Shown here: piece by piece, positions 6,623 to 15,615 of the stretch
How positions within the stretch are numbered: the first letter of the stretch is position 1
How the letters are laid out: each line of letters begins with the position of its first letter
Source of the DNA: CAZPDM01 sp964585305
GTDB taxonomy: Bacteria > Planctomycetota > Uabimicrobiia > Uabimicrobiales > JABWCH01
Length of the DNA stretch: 24,967 nt
Assembly (NCBI GenBank): GCA_964585305.1
Contig: CAZPDM010000065.1
Span: 1-24,967 of the forward strand
Reading direction: 5' to 3'
The notes under the pieces: generated by a model
Seen by the model: the letters and a program-made list of their open reading frames with translations, nothing else
What the model was told of the DNA's origin: nothing
Database searches by the model: none
Translations under genes and position numbers: made by a program

Positions 6623-8110
6623 CTAATCGTTAATCCAAATCCATCCTATCCAACTTTTTATTGTACGCCAGACTCTGCTTAATTTACCAACAGGACGACT
6701 GGCAATAGGTAATCCACGGATCCATCGATGAAGATCTGATGCAAAATCGTCTGCAGATTGATAGCGTTTTTTAGGATTTTTTTCAATGGCTCTCATAGTA
6801 ATTGTATTAAGATCTATGGAAATATTTGGATTTATCTCCCTTGGTTCTGCTGGTGTTCCTGTCATGATCAAGCGATACATTGTTTGGCTATTTCCATTAT
6901 AAGGAAGTTGTTTAGTAATCATTTCATAAAGAGTTACACCAAGAGAATAAATATCTGTACGATAATCAATAATATCTTTATTAGAAAGTTGTTCCGGAGA
7001 CATATAGGGCAATGTTCCAACACTATGTGTAAATCCATCTGGAGTTTCTATAACAGTTTTTCCCTTAAAGATACGCGAAGTATCACAAGCAATACCAAAA
7101 TCAATAAGCACAACCTGTCCAGTATTTCGAATCATAATATTGTTTGGTTTTATATCTCGATGGATAATTTTACGATGATGAAGATACCCTAATGCAAAAG
7201 CAGCTTGCATTACAATAATAACAAGTTGCTCTAAAGTTGGAGAAGATTTTTTTAAAAAGGATGAAAGAGTTTCTCCTTCAATATACTCCATGGCATAAAA
7301 ATACACATTTTGGCTAGTATCACGTCCGACAGATAAAAGTTTAATAATCCCCGGATGCGAAAGCTTTTTTAATATGCGAATTTCACGTAAAAAATTATTC
7401 AAACAATCAGATTGGGAGGCCAATTCACTTGGTAAAATTTTTAGTGCAACAATTTGATTATGTAAATCTTTAGCTAAAAATATTTTTCCCATACCTCCAT
7501 GAGATATTTCTTTAATAATGCTATAATCACCAAGCTGAATTTTTCCAGAACGACGATCTGCTAATTTTTGAAAACTCTTAATTTCGACATTAAATATTTT
7601 TTGTAATCTTTGACAAAGATTTTGAGAATTTTCGCTACTTATTTCCTCAGAAATAAGTAGATGTTTATTGTTATGAAATCGGAAATAAATACGAAAAAAT
7701 TGCCGGCTAGAAAGTTTGGCTAAAATCTGAGAAACATCTATTTCAGATTCAATTTGCTTTACTTCAGCAAAGTAATATGATGATGTCCCTAAAATGCTAC
7801 GGCTATAATAGATCAATCCTAATCTTCGATCAATACCTAAATACCGACGACGTAAAAAACATGCCATAAAAAAAACAATAAGAAAAAGAATTACTAAATT
7901 AACCATAATACTATCGGGAAAATATTTTAACTTTTCTATTAGCCAAGGTATATTTGGCATTTCTTGCGGAATTATTCGATAGCCTAAAACTAAAATCAGT
8001 GAACATAACATAAAAAAAAGCAATAATTTCCATATTCGATAGATACGATTATAACGACGCATTCGTATCCATAAAATTTCAGTATCAAAAAAAGCAGATG
8101 TATAATCCAT
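6623..8110 (-). CDS. Membrane Ser/Thr protein kinase, C-terminal kinase domain
   Basis: A Hanks-type kinase of 495 residues. Two membrane helices lie near the N-terminus (about 27-47 and 67-86), then a cytoplasmic linker with a PH-like look (about 95-185), then the kinase domain (about 193-465). Catalytic parts: glycine loop ISHGGMGKIF, VALKIL with the ATP lysine (about 224), the alpha-C glutamate in FLREIRILKKL, catalytic loop HRDIKPNN, DFG, and SPEQ in place of APE. The first glycine of the loop is Ser, a mild deviation; all essential residues remain, so it should be active. No PASTA, FHA or WD40 domain follows, and kinase-last order is the reverse of PknB. The start at 8110 has AGGA 6 bases upstream; an in-frame ATG at 8137 has no such site. 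The stop of the upstream flippase-like gene is 41 bases away. Confidence 0.93.
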   Translation of the reverse strand: MDYTSAFFDTEILWIRMRRYNRIYRIWKLLLFFMLCSLILVLGYRIIPQEMPNIPWLIEKLKYFPDSIMVNLVILFLIVFFMACFLRRRYLGIDRRLGLIYYSRSILGTSSYYFAEVKQIESEIDVSQILAKLSSRQFFRIYFRFHNNKHLLISEEISSENSQNLCQRLQKIFNVEIKSFQKLADRRSGKIQLGDYSIIKEISHGGMGKIFLAKDLHNQIVALKILPSELASQSDCLNNFLREIRILKKLSHPGIIKLLSVGRDTSQNVYFYAMEYIEGETLSSFLKKSSPTLEQLVIIVMQAAFALGYLHHRKIIHRDIKPNNIMIRNTGQVVLIDFGIACDTSRIFKGKTVIETPDGFTHSVGTLPYMSPEQLSNKDIIDYRTDIYSLGVTLYEMITKQLPYNGNSQTMYRLIMTGTPAEPREINPNISIDLNTITMRAIEKNPKKRYQSADDFASDLHRWIRGLPIASRPVGKLSRVWRTIKSWIGWIWIND

Positions 8111-8151
8111 ATATTTTCCTACAAGACAATATGCCACAAAAAAATTAGTTA

Positions 8152-9180
8152 CTAAGCCGTTGCTTTTTCATCAGAATCATTTTCTTGATCATTTAAATTT
8201 CTAGGTATCATTAAAATCTTATCACTGTCCCATTCTTGATAAAGAAATAGCAATCCAATAATAATCCATAAAATTTCACGACTACGACGTAATAATCCAA
8301 AAGTTATTCCTAGTGTTTTGTCCAAGTGAAAAAGCATAAAAGTTCCTGCAATTCCGCCTTCTTGAATGCCAACAGAACCTGGAACGACAGTCCCCATTCC
8401 TTTAATTGTAACAAACATTGCCTCTAAAACTAGGATTTGATAAATTGGAATACTTTGTCCCATCAACGTAAGAAAGATATAAATTTCGCTTGCCCCACAA
8501 CACCATCCCATAAAAAAACACGCTACTCCTACAAACATTCTCGACTTATCATTATAATATTGAGCTAGCACATTATCAAATTGAGAGATAGCCTCTTGAT
8601 AAGAAGCTATCCACTTCTTAGTAACTTGGATTTTATTAAGACCTTTACTAAGAAAGCTAGCTAATCCCCGTTTTTGCAATCGCAAAAAGAAAGCTAATGC
8701 TATTCCAAAAAGAAAAAGACCGATCAATGCACTTAATAAAATCCCTTTATTTTCTAAACTCAGAAAAGCTAAATTTAAGCCAATTAAAATAAACGCAACT
8801 TCTGCTAATGTCATCAAAAATTTTCCAATAAGAACAGAAGCTAAACCATGACTAAGTGGAATTTTTTGTTTAGCTAAAAAAATGGCTTTCAGTGGCTCAC
8901 CACCGATATAGCCTCCGGGTAAAGTATAGTTGATTGCTTCACCAGCAAGTTTAATTTTTACTAATTTCCAAAATGATGGAAGTTCTACATTTGAGCAAAA
9001 TGACCACTTCCATCCCCATGTATCAGTTACATAAACTGCCAAATAAGGTATGATAAATAGCAATCCCAGTGGCCCAATTTCCTTCATCTTTTTCCAAATA
9101 TTATTTGGGCCTGCCTCATAAATTAGCCATGCTACTGCTAAAATACCAACTGAAAATAATATATATTTTAGCCATTTCAT
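8152..9180 (-). CDS. Flippase-like (UPF0104 / LPG synthase TM family) membrane protein
   Basis: A 342-residue inner-membrane protein with about eight hydrophobic helices. It resembles the LPG_synthase_TM / YbhN / AglD family: KLAGEAINYTLPGGYIGGEPLKA early, and GTVVPGSVGIQEGGIAGTF late, are the family's conserved glycine/proline motifs. Members include the transmembrane part of MprF, which flips lysyl-phosphatidylglycerol, and HpnL of hopanoid loci; no soluble synthetase domain is present here. A lipid-flipping role is inference. The ATG at 9180 has AGAGGA 9 bases upstream; the frame also opens from a TTG at 9201, but that would place the ribosome site inside the gene. It lies between phosphoglycerate mutase and the kinase, all leftward. 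The late motif suggests a complete gene. Confidence 0.85.
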   Translation of the reverse strand: MKWLKYILFSVGILAVAWLIYEAGPNNIWKKMKEIGPLGLLFIIPYLAVYVTDTWGWKWSFCSNVELPSFWKLVKIKLAGEAINYTLPGGYIGGEPLKAIFLAKQKIPLSHGLASVLIGKFLMTLAEVAFILIGLNLAFLSLENKGILLSALIGLFLFGIALAFFLRLQKRGLASFLSKGLNKIQVTKKWIASYQEAISQFDNVLAQYYNDKSRMFVGVACFFMGWCCGASEIYIFLTLMGQSIPIYQILVLEAMFVTIKGMGTVVPGSVGIQEGGIAGTFMLFHLDKTLGITFGLLRRSREILWIIIGLLFLYQEWDSDKILMIPRNLNDQENDSDEKATA

Positions 9181-9203
9181 TATTTTTTTTCCTCTATTCA
9201 ATC

Positions 9204-9234
9204 AAATCGCTGGGTACTTAATACCCAGCGATTT
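9204..9234 (-). terminator. 13-bp hairpin after phosphoglycerate mutase
   Basis: The arms aaatcgctgggta (9204-9216) and tacccagcgattt (9222-9234) pair perfectly around a 5-base loop, 6 bases past the gpmI stop. The T-run is better on the plus strand (five T) than on the minus strand, although both flanking genes run leftward. It may be a partial terminator or a 3'-end stabiliser. Confidence 0.6.
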
Positions 9235-9240
9235 TTCTAT

Positions 9241-10941
9241 TTACTTTTTACAAGAAAATTGTAAAAGGCTCTTTTCATAACATACAGGAGGTTCAAAACC
9301 TAACAACTGCATTAAAGTTGCCATCATATTTGCAATGCCTGGTTTTTTAGCAGAGTCTTCAACATGTAGTATATATTCATTGTGATAATTGCTATCAAGA
9401 ATAAAAAATGGTACTGGATTAAGTGTGTGGCTGGTTTTTACTTTGCCTTTATTATCTAATTTTTCTTCTACATTTCCATGATCAGCAGAAATCACAACTA
9501 TTCCATTTTGAGCAAATACTTCCTCTACTACCTTGGGTAAACAGCTATCTACTGTTTCCATTGCTTTTTTACAAGATTCAATGTTTCCTGTATGTCCAAC
9601 CATATCTCCATTTGCATAATTCACACGCAAAAATTTATATTGCTTAGATTTTAAAGCAAGAAGAAGTTTTTCAGTAACTTCATTTGCCTTCATTTCAGGA
9701 TGACCTTCAATCATATCATTAGAATCAGACGGAACTTGTTCATATTTTTCAAGTTTTTCATCAATATATCCGCTACGGTTTCCATTCCAAAAATATGTTA
9801 CATGTCCATATTTGTGTGTTTCTGCAATAGCATAGCTTTTAATTCCCATAGCACATAAATATTGAGCAGATATATTAGTAATATTTGGAGGTAAAACAAG
9901 AAATTTAGGAGGAAGATGAATTTCGCTATCATATTCCAAAAGTCCAGCATATTTTACTTTTGGATATTCTACACGATCAAATCCTTGGAAATCTTTTTTT
10001 ACAAAGGCTTCAGAAATTTCAATAGCACGATCTCCACGGAAATTAAAATTTATAACTGCATCTCCATCTTTCATCTTACCAACAGGTTGGCCTTTTTCAT
10101 CTACGATAACAAATGGCTTATTAAATTGATCTTTTGATGGCTCATCTTTCTGCTCAGAAACAAGGCGAGCAGCTTCAATAGCCTGACGCGCTGATTGAAA
10201 ATAACCAGGATAATTAGGAAGAATATCTGTCGGAGCAATGACTCCACGAACATGAGCATCCCAACCACGTTTAACGATTTTCACATCCGAATAGTAGCGA
10301 TCCATTGTTACATACATACGTCCGCCACCAGATGCAATGCGTGCATCGATTCCATAATCTTTATGAAGTTGAGATAATTTTTGTTCAAGTTTTTCAATAT
10401 ATTCTAGCCCAGATTTATTTACATCTCTTCCATCTAGTAAAGGATGTACACGGACAGATTTTACATTGGATCTTGCAATCCCATCAAGTAAAGCAAATAG
10501 CTGATCAATATGAGAATGCACATTTCCATCAGATAGCAACCCAAATAAATGAACTGTATTCCCGGATTTTCCTGTTTCTGTAACAATTTCTTGCCATACT
10601 GGAGTTGTAAAAATACGCCCGGAAGCAATGTCTTCTTCAACCAATTTAGCTCCTTGATTATAAATTTGCCCGGAGCCAATTGCATTATGTCCAACTTCGC
10701 TATTTCCCATATCTTCATCACTTGGCAATCCAACAGCTTTACCATGTGCCTGAAGTTGAATATAAAGTTTTTTTTGTTTGCATTCTTCCATCCAGCGATT
10801 GATATTGGCTGGATTAGCCAAATAAAAAGCATCGCCTTTATCTTTTTTACCTATTCCAACTCCATCTAAAATAATAAATACCATTGGGCCTGGCCGGCCA
10901 GAAAAACATTCTAACTTTTTTAAAGTAAAATTTTGTTCCAT
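9241..10941 (-). CDS. gpmI: 2,3-bisphosphoglycerate-independent phosphoglycerate mutase
   Basis: Interconverts 3- and 2-phosphoglycerate in glycolysis and gluconeogenesis through a phosphoserine intermediate, using two metal ions (usually Mn). The 566 residues exceed the usual 510-ish, partly from an 18-residue leader. Visible signatures: metal aspartate in MVFIILDGVGIG (D26), the catalytic serine S81 in MGNSEVGHNAIGSG, VHSHIDQLFALL, VHPLLDGRD, FNFRGDRAIE, NYANGDMVGHTG, ISADHGNVEE and SHTLNPVPFFI. All known active-site motifs are present, so it should be active. The ribosome binding site is poor. A hairpin follows the stop. It is the only central-metabolism enzyme in the leftward series, and its neighbours give no pathway context. 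Confidence 0.97.
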   Translation of the reverse strand: MEQNFTLKKLECFSGRPGPMVFIILDGVGIGKKDKGDAFYLANPANINRWMEECKQKKLYIQLQAHGKAVGLPSDEDMGNSEVGHNAIGSGQIYNQGAKLVEEDIASGRIFTTPVWQEIVTETGKSGNTVHLFGLLSDGNVHSHIDQLFALLDGIARSNVKSVRVHPLLDGRDVNKSGLEYIEKLEQKLSQLHKDYGIDARIASGGGRMYVTMDRYYSDVKIVKRGWDAHVRGVIAPTDILPNYPGYFQSARQAIEAARLVSEQKDEPSKDQFNKPFVIVDEKGQPVGKMKDGDAVINFNFRGDRAIEISEAFVKKDFQGFDRVEYPKVKYAGLLEYDSEIHLPPKFLVLPPNITNISAQYLCAMGIKSYAIAETHKYGHVTYFWNGNRSGYIDEKLEKYEQVPSDSNDMIEGHPEMKANEVTEKLLLALKSKQYKFLRVNYANGDMVGHTGNIESCKKAMETVDSCLPKVVEEVFAQNGIVVISADHGNVEEKLDNKGKVKTSHTLNPVPFFILDSNYHNEYILHVEDSAKKPGIANMMATLMQLLGFEPPVCYEKSLLQFSCKK

Positions 10942-11084
10942 GTTTATTTTTCTAAATAAAAAGCCTATGAATTTTCTAATTTTTTTGATAATAACAACTT
11001 AAAAAGTAGTAGCTTTATTTTAACATAAAATTTCTTAAAAAACAAATGTAAACAATTTTTGCCACAACTTTTCATAAGTTTTGC

Positions 11085-12437
11085 CTAACGTGTTGCGAAA
11101 TTTAATAAGCCTAAAAATAAAACATTCTTTTGACGAGCTGCATCGAAAAATGTCCAAGCTATACGATAACTTTTTGATCCAGCAAAAACAATTTTACGAC
11201 CACGTCCAAACGCAACAGGAAACGTTGCCATATCTAATTTAGCAACTTGATATCCAAACTGTTTCTTTTCAATTGGAAAGTAAATTATGGCAAAATGTTG
11301 AGGATAATCAGTTTGTTTAAAAAAATGAGTTATTCCTTCCACAGGTTCTTTATCAATATTCCATTCTGACCATGTTGGGCCAACATAATCGTGTTCAGGT
11401 TCTTTTTCGCGATTTTGAATTGTCGGAGAACGGCTTAGTATATCTCCACTACCATCCGGGGCGTATAAATATAAATAAAGCTCTTGAGCATCATCGTTAT
11501 TAGAAACACGACGTACACGATAAACTAATGCACGATCGCCTTTATTATTCCATTCTGGTAATTTAAAGATACCTTGTTCAATAATTTTCACACTATCAAC
11601 AGTTTTGAAGTCGTCTTTTAATTTTACAAGGTATAAATTCTCTCCTTGAGAAGATGCTCCACAAACTAATATTGCTAACCCTTCTGGAGTTATTTTGGCT
11701 TGAAAATAGCTGATTGCATGAATACTTGGATTTGTTTGTCCAAGTTGTATTTCCCATACTTTGTTAAATTGTCGAGAGGGAGCATTTGTTAACTCGCCTA
11801 TAAAAATTTGATTCCCCTGCAAAAAGGCAATATAATCTTTATCTTTAGTATGAAACCAATTAGGTTGTGTAATAAGACTTTCTTGAGCCAGAGAAGATAC
11901 TAAAATTGAAGGAGAAGAATTGTTTGCCTTTCCCCAATATAATCTGAATCCTCCACTGATTAAGCAAAATTCTTGTGAAATTTCTTGTCTTTGTGCCCAA
12001 CGGAAAGAATAAAATATACTCTTTTTATTTTGATCTTCAATAATATAACGTTGATAACTTTCTTGACTTATAGAAGACTCATGCTTAGGAAAATAAAGTA
12101 AATGAAGTTGATAAGGAATTTTAGAGGAGCTTGTTTTTACTTGTACAGCTAGCCATTCACCATTTAATGACCATTGAGGCATCGAAACACCAACATGATC
12201 AAAATTTATTTCGCGATATTGAATCAAATTTGGTTTGTGCAACCCATCGCTAATCTTTTTTTTCAGTTGGTTAATTTCTGCCATATCTATAGAATCGGGA
12301 GCAGTTATATCCATTGTAGGAGCCAGCGGGCAGTCAAATTCAAAAGGATTTGTTTGGCCAAAACTATAAGCAATAAAGAAAAATATCAAAAGTAATAACA
12401 AGGAAGATATTTTCTTAGAAAATATTTTTAAAGGCAT
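11085..12437 (-). CDS. Secreted protein, possibly TolB-like beta-propeller
   Basis: A 450-residue protein with a clear signal peptide: a Lys-rich start, a hydrophobic run of Leu, Ile and Phe to about residue 23, and a likely cut near SFGQ-TN. The rest is beta-rich with repeated blocks such as MPQWSLNGEWLAVQV and LPEWNNKGDRALVYRV, resembling the P-x-W-S-x-x-G-x-x-[IL]-[AV] core of TolB/PD40 propeller blades. Other blades (PNWFHTKDKDYIAFL, PTWSEWN) are weaker. No enzyme motif is visible. The ATG is preceded by AGGA at 7 bases. It lies 34 bases after the end of the large secreted protein gene, so the two may be co-transcribed and act together in the envelope. The family call is tentative. Confidence 0.7.
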   Translation of the reverse strand: MPLKIFSKKISSLLLLLIFFFIAYSFGQTNPFEFDCPLAPTMDITAPDSIDMAEINQLKKKISDGLHKPNLIQYREINFDHVGVSMPQWSLNGEWLAVQVKTSSSKIPYQLHLLYFPKHESSISQESYQRYIIEDQNKKSIFYSFRWAQRQEISQEFCLISGGFRLYWGKANNSSPSILVSSLAQESLITQPNWFHTKDKDYIAFLQGNQIFIGELTNAPSRQFNKVWEIQLGQTNPSIHAISYFQAKITPEGLAILVCGASSQGENLYLVKLKDDFKTVDSVKIIEQGIFKLPEWNNKGDRALVYRVRRVSNNDDAQELYLYLYAPDGSGDILSRSPTIQNREKEPEHDYVGPTWSEWNIDKEPVEGITHFFKQTDYPQHFAIIYFPIEKKQFGYQVAKLDMATFPVAFGRGRKIVFAGSKSYRIAWTFFDAARQKNVLFLGLLNFATR

Positions 12438-12471
12438 ATTTTTATCCTACAAAAAAACAATCTATAGCTTT

Positions 12472-13539
12472 TTATTTTTTCCATTTTCTTAATATTTCAT
12501 TCAGAAAATTTTCTAATTCCTGACGACGAGTTGTTTGGCAGTTGTAAGTAATCTCTTCTTTAGTTTGACTAGAAATAATTTGTAATTCAAATCTTTCTGA
12601 ACGTTTAAATTCTTCCCCTAGAGCTTCTAAAAATGACAACGCAGAATATAAACTATGTTTACTTTCTGAATCATTTAAATATGTGCCAATTAACATTTTT
12701 TGTTGTGCAGTCCAACCTTGACTATTTGTCTCACGTTGTTTTGTTAAACTAAGAAATTCTGCTATCATCTGAGCAATATTATAATCTAAGCCAGGATGTT
12801 CTTCTCCTAAAGCTCTAGTTCGCTCGTCCTTCATCTTAAAACCTAAAGCAAGAGTTAATGCTGTTGCGCAAAAAGTATTACAAGTATCATCTGAAATATC
12901 CAAATAGTTATTTTTATAATAGCTTAACAAAATTGCACCCAGACTATGAATAATACGATATCTGTCCCATTTTGTACGGACTTTACTTAAAAGCCCTGGT
13001 TTTTCTTTTAATAAATTTTGAGAAAAAGTTTTTATATCCATACAACGACCATCTTTAAAATACCAAGTCTTACAAAATTCTGAAAAGGTCGTATTATCTC
13101 CCATCAACAACTGTAAAGATTTTTCCAAACTTTTTTCTTTTTGAGAAAAATTACTACGTCGCCAATAAATTTCTGCCATATCGAAATAAAAAGTAATATG
13201 ATGCGGATGCTCCGGAGGAATTTGTTCCCAAATTTGAGATTCATACTGTTCATAAACTTCAATTAGTGTGTTAAGAAAATTTTCACCAACTTGATCCCAA
13301 ATTTTTTGTTGCTCTAAAAGATCCAAAAATTGAGTAAGAGTATCTAAAGAACGGATACGATAATCAATTTCTTCTGTAGAAAAAGAGTTCCCAAGGCTGC
13401 TATAAACACTATTTTGAAATTCATAAAAGATATAAGGAATACGTTTATATGGACGAAAAGTTACAGTTGTATCTTGGCCAACAATAATATTGCGTCGTTG
13501 TTGAATATATTTTTGAGAATAAAACGGCTTATAGCTGAA
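12472..13539 (-). CDS. C-terminal part of gap-split secreted protein
   Basis: This is the 3' part of one gene whose 5' part lies at 13640-14798. The frame is open from the stop (TAA at 12472) up to the gap edge, and the residues at the edge (KYIQQRRNIIVGQDTTVTF) repeat those on the other side, because the gap is flanked by an identical 55-bp sequence. Collapsing the duplicate gives a continuous frame of 723 codons. A TTG at 13326 is an in-frame codon, not a start. The region after the joint is mainly helical, with one TPR-like helix pair (FYFDMAEIYWRRSNFSQKEK) and cysteines scattered through the middle. I do not recognise a family. It sits directly before the propeller-like gene. Confidence 0.75.
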   Translation of the reverse strand, partial: FSYKPFYSQKYIQQRRNIIVGQDTTVTFRPYKRIPYIFYEFQNSVYSSLGNSFSTEEIDYRIRSLDTLTQFLDLLEQQKIWDQVGENFLNTLIEVYEQYESQIWEQIPPEHPHHITFYFDMAEIYWRRSNFSQKEKSLEKSLQLLMGDNTTFSEFCKTWYFKDGRCMDIKTFSQNLLKEKPGLLSKVRTKWDRYRIIHSLGAILLSYYKNNYLDISDDTCNTFCATALTLALGFKMKDERTRALGEEHPGLDYNIAQMIAEFLSLTKQRETNSQGWTAQQKMLIGTYLNDSESKHSLYSALSFLEALGEEFKRSERFELQIISSQTKEEITYNCQTTRRQELENFLNEILRKWKK

Positions 13540-13694
13540 NNNNNNNNNNNNNNNNNNNNNNNNNNNNNNNNNNNNNNNNNNNNNNNNNNNNNNNNNNNNN
13601 NNNNNNNNNNNNNNNNNNNNNNNNNNNNNNNNNNNNNNNTAATATTGCGTCGTTGTTGAATATATTTTTGAGAATAAAACGGCTTATAGCTGAA
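13485..13694. repeat. Exact 55-bp direct repeat flanking the gap
   Basis: Positions 13485-13539 and 13640-13694 are identical, 55 of 55 bases, and abut the two ends of the N run. This is the signature of overlapping contig ends that a scaffolder failed to merge; 55 is a common assembly k-mer size. A true genomic duplication would not end exactly at both gap edges. Confidence 0.93.
13540..13639. other. Assembly gap of exactly 100 N
   Basis: A placeholder of 100 undetermined bases. Given the duplicated flanks, the real distance is probably negative, that is, the contigs overlap and no sequence is missing. Confidence 0.97.
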
Positions 13695-14798
13695 AATATA
13701 TTCTCCAGCTTCTATGGCAACATTCGGAATTCTATTAGGACGAAAACTAGAACGACCACGATAGATCACACGCGAGCCATCATCTCGGAAAATTTCTATT
13801 CTCCCCGCGCCTTCTTCCGGAGTATTAAGATCTTTGTCTTCGTTATTAAGGGCTTTCAATTCAACCTTTGCAACCATTCGATTCAGATGCAATTTTTGTA
13901 ATTCCTGGCCTTTTAATTCCATTCCGATAATAGGAGTATCAGCTTCCAATTGCAAAATTTTTTGAGGAATAATAACTTCATCACCAAAAGGGACAAAAGT
14001 TTGAATAACTAACGTTTGATAAAACTTTCGTTTATGACTTACTAAAATAGTAATTGGCAAAGTTCTGCGAAGTTGTAACTCTTGAAATTCTTCTACAGAA
14101 TATGTATAAATATTCTCTGGAATTTGATTTGACCAACCATAATAAAAAGTTACAATAAACTGCTCAGAATTCTCTGGAAATTTGATTGTTTTTTTTAAAG
14201 AAATTTGTCCTAAACGATCTAACCAAGCACGTCGATATTTTCCATCAATAAATCCTTGTTCCTGAAAACCAATTTCTTCCTCTTCTTCATCAAGATACGC
14301 AACGGTAATTTTTTGATTATTAGCAGTATTTCCTAAAAGAAAATTTTCCAAGTAATATCCTTGTGATTCCATAATCCCAGAATCTGAACTTCCTTGTCCA
14401 CGCCCATCTTTTACTTCTATAAGCACAGGATATGTTCTACGAAAAATCTGAAAACAAAGAGTTCCCCAATTTTTACCAATAATATTTTCTTCAAGAGAAG
14501 AAATTAAATAAGAACAATTGTTTGATATAGAAAAATAATAAACTTTAATTACCTTTTCATCTAATAAAAAATACGCATAATAACCATCTTGTGCTTTTGT
14601 GCTAAGAAAACTTGATAAATTTAAATTATGATACTGAACTTTGATATTTTCTAGATCTTCAGCAGCACGCTGAAATTCTTGTTTCCAACTATCCAAAGTT
14701 TTTTCTGCTTGTATATGAAAATTCCATAATTCGTTTGTTTTTTGAGCCATTACCAATAAGGTTACATTCATTAAAATAAAAAAAAACAGAAATCTCAT
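13640..14798 (-). CDS. N-terminal part of gap-split secreted protein
   Basis: The 5' part of the same gene as 12472-13539. The start at 14798 (MRFLFFFILMNVTLL) has AAAGG 8 bases upstream and begins a signal peptide that likely ends near LVMAQ; an in-frame TTG at 14825 would add nine residues and spoil the ribosome site. The 386 residues before the gap are beta-rich with many charged turns. The last stretch, IEAGEYIFSYKPFYSQKYI continuing after the joint to VGQDTTVTF, looks like a PEGA-type or similar beta-sandwich motif (aG.Y.f...k.GY......v.v..g..t.v.f). No catalytic motif is visible. The product is probably periplasmic or outer-envelope; the role is unknown. Confidence 0.75.
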
Positions 14799-14828
14799 TA
14801 TAAAAACCTTTCGAGAAATATGCAATAT

Positions 14829-14859
14829 ATTATCCGCCTTAAAATTTAAGGCGGATAAT
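14829..14859 (-). terminator. 15-bp hairpin after the FAD-binding protein gene
   Basis: The arms attatccgccttaaa and tttaaggcggataat pair perfectly around one A. The stem begins 4 bases past the stop of the leftward FAD gene. No T-tract follows, so stabilising or attenuating function is as likely as full termination. It separates ispA-FAD gene from the large secreted protein gene. Confidence 0.6.
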
Positions 14860-14863
14860 TTGA

Positions 14864-15598
14864 CTATTTTTGTAAATTTTGAAAACTTAATTTAATTAAA
14901 TGTGCTTTATATGCGACTGTACCATATTGATCTTCCCCAATATTTTGAGCCAATTCTTGACTCATTGAGTGGATCATTTGTTCTGTATTTTCATTAGATA
15001 TAATTTCTTGCATTTTACTAACTTTTCCACCAACTACGCATTTCCATCCTGCCTTCTCTGGTACTGCTGCAAAAATCAAAAATGGAGCAGCTGAAGGCAT
15101 GATAGTATAACGGAAAAATTTTAACTGAGAAATTTTTCTTGTATCCAATATAATTTTAGTAATAATACCAATTCCATTCCAATCTTTTATACTTTCTTCT
15201 TTTTCATCAGAAATTTTTAAAATAGCATTTAATGCTACAAAACTAACATATAAATCTGATTGCAAATTTTTTTGAGCAATTTCTCCACCAATTGTCCGTT
15301 GATTACGAATATTTTTTGAAAAACTAGATTTTTTTGCAATTTCGCCTAAAATTGTATGAGAAAATTGATCAGCAATTTCTTGTAAAGTAACACCTGCTTC
15401 TAAAATAATTTCTTTTTCTGTAACGCATATTTTTTTGCCTAGCAGATGGTGTATATTGATGAGTTCATGAGTTTGAGCATTACGTTGTGCAACTAAATAA
15501 GATCCTCCAGATATAAAAATTCTTTCTGGATACTTATAGAGTTCGATAGCTTGAGATAAACTATTTGGTTGATGAAAATTTTTAATGGTGTACCACAT
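14864..15598 (-). CDS. FAD-binding subunit, molybdenum-hydroxylase type (orphan)
   Basis: Resembles the FAD_binding_5 plus CO_deh_flav_C subunits (CoxM, XdhB/XdhC-like) that pass electrons from a molybdenum cofactor enzyme to FAD. Visible are the FAD-binding PERIFISGGSYLVAQ (normally aGGTdL), the second FAD motif FSKNIRNQRTIGGEIAQ with SDLYVSFVALNA, and a shortened C-terminal domain. At 244 residues it is shorter than the usual 280-300. The first motif lacks the typical Thr-Asp, having Ser-Tyr. No large molybdopterin subunit or [2Fe-2S] subunit is in the window, so the partner is missing or elsewhere. It begins 17 bases after the stop of the polyprenyl diphosphate synthase gene, with AGGA 8 bases before the ATG, so the two look co-transcribed. 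Confidence 0.78.
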   Translation of the reverse strand: MWYTIKNFHQPNSLSQAIELYKYPERIFISGGSYLVAQRNAQTHELINIHHLLGKKICVTEKEIILEAGVTLQEIADQFSHTILGEIAKKSSFSKNIRNQRTIGGEIAQKNLQSDLYVSFVALNAILKISDEKEESIKDWNGIGIITKIILDTRKISQLKFFRYTIMPSAAPFLIFAAVPEKAGWKCVVGGKVSKMQEIISNENTEQMIHSMSQELAQNIGEDQYGTVAYKAHLIKLSFQNLQK

Positions 15599-15615
15599 AA
15601 TTTTTTCCTATTAAA

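Noticed and set aside
6758..7192. A 144-codon plus-strand ORF inside the kinase gene.
   Set aside because: It is antisense to a gene with all kinase motifs, has no ribosome site, and its composition is that expected of an opposite-strand shadow. Similar shadows within gpmI, dnaJ and the MCE gene were dropped for the same reason.
9178..9201. TTG start at 9201 for the flippase-like protein.
   Set aside because: It would put the AGAGGA ribosome site inside the coding region. The ATG at 9180 is correctly spaced from it.
13414..13659. A plus-strand ORF reading through the Ns, and minus-strand residues SAISRFILKN after the gap.
   Set aside because: Both depend on translating 100 undetermined bases or on the wrong frame after the gap. 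They vanish when the duplicated 55 bp is collapsed.
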